From: Colwellia piezophila ATCC BAA-637
GTDB taxonomy: Bacteria > Pseudomonadota > Gammaproteobacteria > Enterobacterales > Alteromonadaceae
DNA length: 64,000 nucleotides
Reading direction: 5' to 3'
NCBI RefSeq assembly: GCF_000378625.1
Contig: NZ_KB905162.1
Coordinates: 248,001 to 312,000, forward strand
Made by a program: the position numbers and the translations under genes. A model generated the notes under the pieces. The model ran no database searches. It was not told the origin of the DNA and worked only from the letters and a program-made list of their open reading frames with translations. Below, piece by piece: positions 57,941-64,000 of the stretch (its first letter is position 1; each line of letters opens with the position of its first letter).

Positions 57941-59302
57941 ATGGTAGACAGCATACGCTTAACTGAGCGCTTACAAAAAAGCCAAGCATTCATACATGAT
58001 TTTAAAGCGCCTGTTGCTGGTCGCTTAGTTCGCGTTGTAGGTTTAACGCTTGAAGCCGTTGGCGTAAAAGCACCTGTCGGTAGCCAATGCCTCGTTGAGA
58101 CTGCCCATGGTGATTTACTCGCTGAAATTGTTGGCTTTGCTCAAGATATTACCTATTTAATGCCGGAAGAAAGCTTACGTGGTGTTATGCCAGGCGCACG
58201 GGTACTACCCATTTCCAGTAAAGCTAAAATACCTTTATCGATGGAGTTACTTGGCCGGGTAATAAATGGCGTTGGTAAGCCCATTGATGGCAAAGGGCCT
58301 ATAAAATCTGATGATGATTATCACCATGATAGTAAACCGATTAACCCCTTGTCACGACGAGCTATTACTGAAGTACTCGATGTTGGCGTTCGCTCTATTA
58401 ATAGTTTTATTAGTGTCGGCAAAGGTCAACGTATGGGGCTTTTTGCAGGCTCTGGTGTGGGTAAAAGTGTACTGATGGGCATGATGACTCGCGGTACAAG
58501 CGCTGATGTAATCGTTGTTGGCTTAGTGGGCGAGCGTGGCCGAGAGGTCAAAGAATTTATTGAAGAAATTTTAGGTGACGAAGGGCGTAAGCGCGCCGTT
58601 GTTGTTGCAGCGCCTGCAGATAACTCACCATTAATGCGCCTTAAAGGCTGTGAGACAGCGGTACAAATTAGCGAATATTTTCGTGATCAAGGATTAGATG
58701 TTTTGCTTTTACTTGACTCGTTAACACGTTATGCACAAGCACAGCGTGAGATTGCCCTAGCCGTGGGTGAGCCACCTGCTACCAAAGGTTACCCGCCATC
58801 GGTTTTTTCTAAATTACCGCAATTAGTTGAACGTGCCGGTAATGGGGGGGAAGGGCAAGGTTCAATTACCGCATTCTATACGGTATTAACGGAAGGCGAT
58901 GATTTACAGGATCCTATTGCTGATGCTGCGCGCGCTATTTTAGATGGTCATGTGGTGTTATCTCGAGAGTTAGCTGATGCAGGACATTACCCCGCGGTTA
59001 ATATTGAAGGCTCTATCTCAAGAGTTATGCCGATGATAACGAGTGAAGAACATCAAGAATTGGCCAAGCAGTTAAAACAAATGTACTCACTGTATCAACA
59101 AAACAAAGATCTTATTGCCATTGGCGCATATACCAAAGGTAATGATCCTCGTATTGATCAGGCAATCAATGTATTGCCGGTCATTAACTTTTTTTTACAG
59201 CAAAAAATTAATGAAGTGATCCCTTATGAGCAAAGTATCTCTCAGTTAAAAGAAATAATTGCCGCCGCTCACGCGAATAACCAGCAGCAAGTACAAGGCT
59301 AG
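57941..59302 (+). CDS. fliI: FliI flagellar export ATPase
   Basis: A 453-aa ATPase of the F1-beta/type III family. Walker A GLFAGSGVGKSVLMG, Walker B VLLLLDSLTRYAQAQREIAL and the catalytic GERGREVKEF are all intact. It drives flagellar protein export with FliH and FliJ. The 158 bp before it show no terminator. Confidence 0.97.
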   Translation: MVDSIRLTERLQKSQAFIHDFKAPVAGRLVRVVGLTLEAVGVKAPVGSQCLVETAHGDLLAEIVGFAQDITYLMPEESLRGVMPGARVLPISSKAKIPLSMELLGRVINGVGKPIDGKGPIKSDDDYHHDSKPINPLSRRAITEVLDVGVRSINSFISVGKGQRMGLFAGSGVGKSVLMGMMTRGTSADVIVVGLVGERGREVKEFIEEILGDEGRKRAVVVAAPADNSPLMRLKGCETAVQISEYFRDQGLDVLLLLDSLTRYAQAQREIALAVGEPPATKGYPPSVFSKLPQLVERAGNGGEGQGSITAFYTVLTEGDDLQDPIADAARAILDGHVVLSRELADAGHYPAVNIEGSISRVMPMITSEEHQELAKQLKQMYSLYQQNKDLIAIGAYTKGNDPRIDQAINVLPVINFFLQQKINEVIPYEQSISQLKEIIAAAHANNQQQVQG

Positions 59303-59349
59303 TGGTTTAAACCTATTTAAATGCACCGCATGTCCTAACGAGAACTCAT

Positions 59350-59793
59350 ATGGCAACAAAGCAACTTGATACCCTACTAAAATATGAAAAAGACAACGAG
59401 CAGCGCTGTGCCACTCAATTAAAAATTGCTGAAAATGAATATCAACAAAATATTAGTCGCTTACAAGGCGTGGCAGATTACCGCTTAGAATATATGAAGC
59501 GATTAACTCAACGAGCAGAGGTCGGCATTGATAGTTCTACTTACAGTCATTATCATGCCTTTATTGCCAAGCTTGATGGCGCTTCAAAACAAGTTGAAAT
59601 CGCGATGCGACAAGCGAAAGCATTAGTAGAACAAAGTAAAAGTATTTGGCTAAAGCAAAGGCAAAAAGTAAAAGCGGTAGAGCTATTACGAGATAAGCGC
59701 TTACAAAAAATGGCCATAGCAGCAGACAGGGTTGAGCAAAAGATGTTTGATGAAATAGCGACTCAACAATATCTTCGTCGACAAGCGCGCTAG
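59350..59793 (+). CDS. fliJ: FliJ export chaperone
   Basis: A 147-aa helical, Gln- and Lys-rich coiled-coil protein (LKIAENEYQQNISRLQGVADYRLEYMKRL, KAVELLRDKRLQKMAIA). Size and position after fliI identify FliJ, the central stalk of the export ATPase. Confidence 0.92.
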   Translation: MATKQLDTLLKYEKDNEQRCATQLKIAENEYQQNISRLQGVADYRLEYMKRLTQRAEVGIDSSTYSHYHAFIAKLDGASKQVEIAMRQAKALVEQSKSIWLKQRQKVKAVELLRDKRLQKMAIAADRVEQKMFDEIATQQYLRRQAR

Positions 59794-59981
59794 GTATTTA
59801 GGTCAAAGAGCGGGGGGACTTGTTAATTGGAATGATTATTGCTGTGTATACTTTATTGAGCGTTAATAAATAGCAAGAAAAGCGCTAAATATAGCTTAAC
59901 GAAAGATACTCAGACAAAAATATATCAATATTTCTCGGTGTCTATTTATGATTTTAGCTAATTTAAATGATTGGGATAACT

Positions 59982-62219
59982 ATGCAACCAGTAAATGTAT
60001 TACCTAGCTTTTTGTCGCAAGAGGCTGATTTAAAGCCCAAAGAACCATCGTCACCAGCCGAGGCAAGAAATAAAGCTAATAATTTTTCTAGCTTAGTTGA
60101 CCAATACGCCAGTGATGAAGTTATAGCGACAACGGACAAAGAGTCCCAACAACAAGCTGCAGACACGGTAACAGAAAATACGGCAAGAAATAGTCATACC
60201 ATGACCAAAAACGAAAAGCATGACAATGCTGAAGTTAGTGGTAGCCAAAAAAGTGACTATCCGCTTCAAGAAAGTGGTGAGTTTTTATCTGCCGATAACG
60301 ACTTGATCAAAGCCAGTGACGCAAGTAAAGAAAATGCAAGTAATTCAAATAATTCAAATAATACCAAGGCATTAGATGAGTCTGAGCAGTTTATTGCTTT
60401 ACTTTATAATAGTGATAAAACCTTAACCTTTTCCGAAGAAAAATCTAGCCTAACAGGGCAATCAACGCGGGCTGAGCAAGTGAATAACCAACAAATAAAG
60501 CCTGTTACCTATAACGAAGTCAAAAGTGACCTTTCACATCAAAAAGTGACAGCGGTTAATGAAAATAGCACCTCAAGTGAAGAAAACACTGAAGTACTCA
60601 AGGTTGAACCGCAGCTCAAAGACTTTTCAACAGGGACGTTACTCGCTAGGACAGAGTTAAAAGTGCCTGCCTTATCGCAACAGTTTAGCGAGCAAGTACT
60701 AAAGGGGGACGAACAACCGTTGCAAGCAAAAAAAGAGGTAATTAAAAGCCAGAGTATCACCAGTGAGCCGTTATTGAATACTCAACTAGCAAATGAGCAG
60801 CTGAAAAACAATCAAATAACCGATTTGACTGCTAGCGTTGCGTTAGTTAATAAAAGCACGCTCAGTGAGCAAAAAGATTTGAGTATTTCTCAATTACCCG
60901 CTGAGTCGGTAGGGAAAAATAGACCGGTCATTGAAGATAAAACGCTATTAGCTAAGCAGCCACTTGATGAAGAATCTAAAGCAGTTAATGAAAATAACGT
61001 AAAGCAAGCAGTTAATGAAAATAACGTAAAGCAAGCAGTTAATGAAAATAATGTAAAGCAATCAGTTAATGAAAATAATGTAAAGCAATCAGTTCGGTCA
61101 TTGGCAACAGTCAAAGAGCAATTGGCCGTTGAGGTTAGTGAGCCAACTGAAAAGTTAACCGACACTCGCGCTAAAATAGCGATAGAGACACCAACGAGTA
61201 AAAATAATAACTCGAGTAGAAATGATCATACAACGGTATTGCCAGACAATAAGCTTGCTGCGCAGTTTGCTAACTTGAGCTCACAGAAGGCATACCTAGA
61301 AAATATCAATCTAGATAAGACCAACTTTGATCAGGTGAGCAAAGCTCAGCTAAACACCGAGCTAAGCCCTACCGTGACATCAATAAATGAAAATATCATC
61401 AAAGAGCAAGCCACCGTTACTCAAATAAAGCCGTCAGGGAAAACCATAAGTGAATCGCAACTATTGCCACCAGCACTGGCCGCGCAAAATAGTCAATCAT
61501 CAAGTGGTGAAGTAGACGTTATGGTACCGAGTAGTGATGAGTACGTTGATGCAATGCTCTTAGCCGAGGGGAAATCATCAGATCAGAACATAAAAGCCAC
61601 CAGTAAGCTTAATGATAATGTTGCTGCGCGATCACTCTCTGAGTTACAGATACAAACCATGCAATCAACGCAAGTTAAACAAACTAATGATGCCTACAAT
61701 GAACATCAAGCTACTGAGGTGATCAATCATAGTGTTGCTAGCGATATGGCACAAATACAAAAAAATAATGTCCAGCTTCAGCAAGAAAGCATTGCCATCT
61801 ATAGAAAAGACTTTGCCGATGCGGTTAAAGATAAAGTGATGATTAGCATCAATCAAAAGCTTCAACGCTTTGATATCACTTTAGACCCGCCTGAGTTTGG
61901 TAATATGCAGGTGCGCGTTAACTTACAAGGCGATCAAGCGACTGTTAGTTTTGTTGTCCAAAATCAACAAGCCAAAGAAGTATTAGAGCAAAATATGCAT
62001 AAATTAAGAGATATGCTTGCGGAACAAGGCGTAGATGTTGGCGGGGCGAGTGTTGAGCAGCAAAACCAACAACAAAAACATGATGAAAGTGAACTAAAAC
62101 AAGGCGCTAACAGCAGCGCATTAGTAACGAGTCAAGGTAAAGATGAGCAGAGTGGGGAGCAAGTCTTCTCGGCTACCGTGTTCGACTCTTCTGCCACAGG
62201 CGTAGATTATTATGCTTAA
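59982..62219 (+). CDS. fliK: FliK hook-length control protein
   Basis: A 745-aa protein, long for the family (405 aa in E. coli). Residues 1 to about 600 are low-complexity, Ser, Asn, Gln and Lys rich, with a 9-residue repeat AVNENNVKQ at about 334-369. The conserved C-terminal switch domain lies at about 610-690 (INQKLQRFDITLDPPEFGNM, VRVNLQGDQATVSFVVQNQQ). ATG 59982 has GGGATAAC upstream; ATG 59967 in the same frame has none. FliK measures the hook and changes export specificity. Confidence 0.93.
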   Translation: MQPVNVLPSFLSQEADLKPKEPSSPAEARNKANNFSSLVDQYASDEVIATTDKESQQQAADTVTENTARNSHTMTKNEKHDNAEVSGSQKSDYPLQESGEFLSADNDLIKASDASKENASNSNNSNNTKALDESEQFIALLYNSDKTLTFSEEKSSLTGQSTRAEQVNNQQIKPVTYNEVKSDLSHQKVTAVNENSTSSEENTEVLKVEPQLKDFSTGTLLARTELKVPALSQQFSEQVLKGDEQPLQAKKEVIKSQSITSEPLLNTQLANEQLKNNQITDLTASVALVNKSTLSEQKDLSISQLPAESVGKNRPVIEDKTLLAKQPLDEESKAVNENNVKQAVNENNVKQAVNENNVKQSVNENNVKQSVRSLATVKEQLAVEVSEPTEKLTDTRAKIAIETPTSKNNNSSRNDHTTVLPDNKLAAQFANLSSQKAYLENINLDKTNFDQVSKAQLNTELSPTVTSINENIIKEQATVTQIKPSGKTISESQLLPPALAAQNSQSSSGEVDVMVPSSDEYVDAMLLAEGKSSDQNIKATSKLNDNVAARSLSELQIQTMQSTQVKQTNDAYNEHQATEVINHSVASDMAQIQKNNVQLQQESIAIYRKDFADAVKDKVMISINQKLQRFDITLDPPEFGNMQVRVNLQGDQATVSFVVQNQQAKEVLEQNMHKLRDMLAEQGVDVGGASVEQQNQQQKHDESELKQGANSSALVTSQGKDEQSGEQVFSATVFDSSATGVDYYA
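60981..61088 (+). repeat. 27-bp tandem repeat (four copies) in fliK
   Basis: Four copies encoding AVNENNVKQ, the last two with silent or A-to-S changes. Multiple of three, so expansion keeps the frame and would lengthen the ruler segment of FliK by 9 residues per copy. Confidence 0.95.
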
Positions 62220-62358
62220 TTAGCTAAAATGACGTTAAGTTAATGAAAACATATTGGCTCAAAGACTTTTCAAGGATATTATATTACCAATAAAGACTAT
62301 GTCATTCATTAGTCACCATTATTTTGATTATTATTTGTGTTAAATTTAAAGGATTCCC

Positions 62359-62913
62359 ATGGCAGACGAAAAAGAAAATGGTAAGGAAGATGAGTTAGAG
62401 CTAGATAACTCAGGTAAAAAGAAAAAAATTATAATTATTATCATTGCCGTGGTCGTATTACTCGGCGGTGGCGTTGGAGCATATTTATTCTTTATGGGTG
62501 GCAGTGGTGCTAGTCAAGCGGAACTTGATGCCGCCTTAGATAGTGGCTCAGGTGAAGCACACGTGGTAGAAGCTGACTCAGGCGCTCAAGTCGGAAGTGC
62601 TTTATATGTGCCAATGCCTAGACCCTTTCGTTTCAATGTACCTGGTGCTGCTCGTGATCGTTTTGTTGAAATACGTGTGCAATTACTGGTTCGTGGTAGC
62701 GATAATGAAGAAAATGCCAAAATGCATATACCTTTAATAGAAAGTACTTTATTAGGGGTATTCTCACGAGCTAATGCTGACGATTTGGCCACCAGTGCCG
62801 GAAAAACCTCTTTGAAACAGAAATCACTAGCGGCGGTACAAAAAATCATGACAGAAGTAGAAGGTAATAAAACCGTTGAGAAAGTACTTTTCACTGGTTT
62901 TGTTATGCAATAG
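62359..62913 (+). CDS. fliL: FliL basal-body protein
   Basis: A 184-aa single-pass membrane protein. A charged cytoplasmic N-terminus (residues 1-24) precedes the transmembrane helix IIIIIIAVVVLLGGGVGAYLFF (25-46), followed by a glycine-serine linker and the periplasmic domain with FRFNVPGAARDRFVEIRVQLLVR. It associates with the stator. AAAGGATTCCC precedes the start. Confidence 0.95.
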   Translation: MADEKENGKEDELELDNSGKKKKIIIIIIAVVVLLGGGVGAYLFFMGGSGASQAELDAALDSGSGEAHVVEADSGAQVGSALYVPMPRPFRFNVPGAARDRFVEIRVQLLVRGSDNEENAKMHIPLIESTLLGVFSRANADDLATSAGKTSLKQKSLAAVQKIMTEVEGNKTVEKVLFTGFVMQ

Positions 62914-62982
62914 CGAGTTGGGTTTTTTGGTCATAAGAGAAGATTTACTGTAACGGTTAATTAGAGATTTAAATATCTCACT

Positions 62983-63030
62983 AAAGTTCTAACAAAAGTT
63001 CTAACAAAAGTTCTAACAAAAGTTCTAATT
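62983..63030 (+). repeat. 12-bp tandem repeat upstream of fliM
   Basis: Four units of AAAGTTCTAACA (the last ends ATT) in the fliL-fliM spacer, 29 bp before the fliM start and just ahead of its ribosome site. Confidence 0.9.
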
Positions 63031-63058
63031 AAATAGATAAAAAAGAAGAGACTATCGA

Positions 63059-64000
63059 GTGAGTGATTTATTATCCCAAGACGAGATTGATGCGCTTTTA
63101 CATGGTGTTGATGATGTTGAAGACGAAGACGAAGTTGAGGATGTCGTTCAATCCCGAGACGGCACCTCTGAATATGACTTCTCTTCGCAAGATCGTATTG
63201 TCCGTGGCCGTATGCCAACGTTGGAAATGGTCAACGAACGTTTTGCTCGTCATATGCGTATCAGCCTATTTAATATGATGCGCCGTACTGCTGAAGTGTC
63301 TATTAATGGCATTCAGATGATTAAGTTCGGTGAGTACATACATACTCTATTTGTACCTACCAGCTTGAATATGGTGCGTTTTCGCCCGTTAAAAGGCACC
63401 GCATTAATCACTATGGAAGCTCGCCTAGTTTTTATCCTAGTTGATAATTTTTTTGGCGGCGATGGTCGATATCATGCAAAAATTGAAGGTCGTGAATTCA
63501 CCCCGACTGAGCGCCGCATCATTCAAATGTTGTTAAAGCTGATTTTTGAGGATTATAAAGAAGCATGGTCACCGGTGATGGATGTTTCTTTTGAATATTT
63601 GGACTCTGAAGTTAATCCTTCAATGGCTAATATTGTTAGCCCCACCGAAGTAGTGGTTATCAGCTCTTTCCATATAGAATTAGATGGTGGCGGTGGCGAC
63701 TTCCATATTGCTTTGCCTTACTCCATGCTTGAGCCTATTCGTGAGCTGTTGGACGCCGGTGTACAAAGTGATAAAGAAGACACGGATATGCGTTGGTCAA
63801 AAGCGTTACGTGATGAAATTATGGACGTTCCCGTAACCATTAACACTAAGTTTATTGAGGTTGTTATCCCTTTAAGTCAAGTGATGGAGTTACAGGCCGG
63901 TGATATTATTCCCATTGAAATGCCTGAGCACGTTACCGTGCTCATTGAAGATTTACCAACATTTAGAGCTAAGTTAGGGCGCAGTCGCGATAATATAGCT
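63059..64000 (+). CDS. fliM: FliM motor switch protein (partial, cut by window end)
   Basis: At least 314 residues; the frame is open at the right edge. Start is GTG 63059 with AGAAGAG upstream. The N-terminal LLSQDEIDALLHGV is the CheY-binding peptide; the middle CheC-like domain shows DRIVRGRMPTLEMVNERFARHMR (residues 42-64) and FFGGDGR; the C-terminal SpoA domain has begun (VPVTINTKFIEVVIPLSQVM). It forms the C-ring with FliG and FliN. Only about 30-40 residues should be missing. Confidence 0.96.
   Translation, partial: MSDLLSQDEIDALLHGVDDVEDEDEVEDVVQSRDGTSEYDFSSQDRIVRGRMPTLEMVNERFARHMRISLFNMMRRTAEVSINGIQMIKFGEYIHTLFVPTSLNMVRFRPLKGTALITMEARLVFILVDNFFGGDGRYHAKIEGREFTPTERRIIQMLLKLIFEDYKEAWSPVMDVSFEYLDSEVNPSMANIVSPTEVVVISSFHIELDGGGGDFHIALPYSMLEPIRELLDAGVQSDKEDTDMRWSKALRDEIMDVPVTINTKFIEVVIPLSQVMELQAGDIIPIEMPEHVTVLIEDLPTFRAKLGRSRDNIA

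Noticed and set aside
60981-61088. CRISPR-like array
   Set aside because: Direct repeats are contiguous, without spacers, and lie in frame inside fliK.

Overview
The window is a chromosomal segment of low-GC marine gammaproteobacterial DNA. The gene set (polar-type flagellar island with FlgO/P/T, FlaG, FlrA/B/C, CheV, several flagellins, an EfpL paralogue and an LpxR-like barrel) points to Alteromonadales, most likely Colwellia or a close relative. This assignment rests on gene content and protein recognition only; no search was run.

Left part (1 to about 13,100) is a proline and hydroxyproline (collagen-type peptide) utilisation region. It holds an alpha-ketoglutarate-semialdehyde-type aldehyde dehydrogenase, a POT-family peptide transporter, a trans-3-hydroxy-L-proline dehydratase (Cys111/Thr279 pair), two M24B (Xaa-Pro-type) peptidases, a delta1-pyrroline-2-carboxylate reductase of the ornithine cyclodeaminase family, a minimal M9 collagenase and a DAO-family FAD oxidoreductase. 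A GGDEF diguanylate cyclase sits inside it. A plausible flow is collagenase, peptide uptake, Xaa-Pro cleavage, dehydration of 3-hydroxyproline, then reduction to proline.

Middle connector (13,100 to 17,250) has an LpxR-like outer-membrane lipid A deacylase, a previously unlisted 53-codon ORF behind a strong hairpin, EfpL, an M14-type metallopeptidase, and two copies of a roughly 310-bp repeat with inverted ends.

Right part (17,250 to 64,000) is a nearly complete flagellar island: flgT | flgOP | flgN-flgM-flgA | cheV-cheR | flgBCDE | flgFGHIJ | flgKL | flagellin 1 - TPR/SGNH protein - flagellin 2 - decayed flaG - flagellin 3 - flaG - fliD | (minus strand) unknown, FliT-like, fliS, unknown, metalloprotease flagellin | flrA, flrBC | fliEFG, fliHIJKL, fliM (cut by the window end). 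Promoter matches fit the usual hierarchy: sigma-54 sites precede flgO, flgF, flagellin 1, flrB, fliE and probably flgB and the fliS group; sigma-28 sites precede flgM, flagellins 2 and 3 and the protease flagellin.

Most notable: (1) a 582-aa flagellin whose variable domain is replaced by a zinc-metalloprotease module with HEMTH, i.e. a flagellinolysin-type enzyme, in the same window as collagen-catabolism genes; (2) an in-frame TAA at codon 44 of flrA, the flagellar master regulator; (3) a relic flaG showing tandem duplication of a flagellin-flaG unit; (4) a TPR plus SGNH-like protein embedded between flagellin genes; (5) a structured repeat family, one copy of which overlaps the fliG stop codon and splits fliG from fliH.
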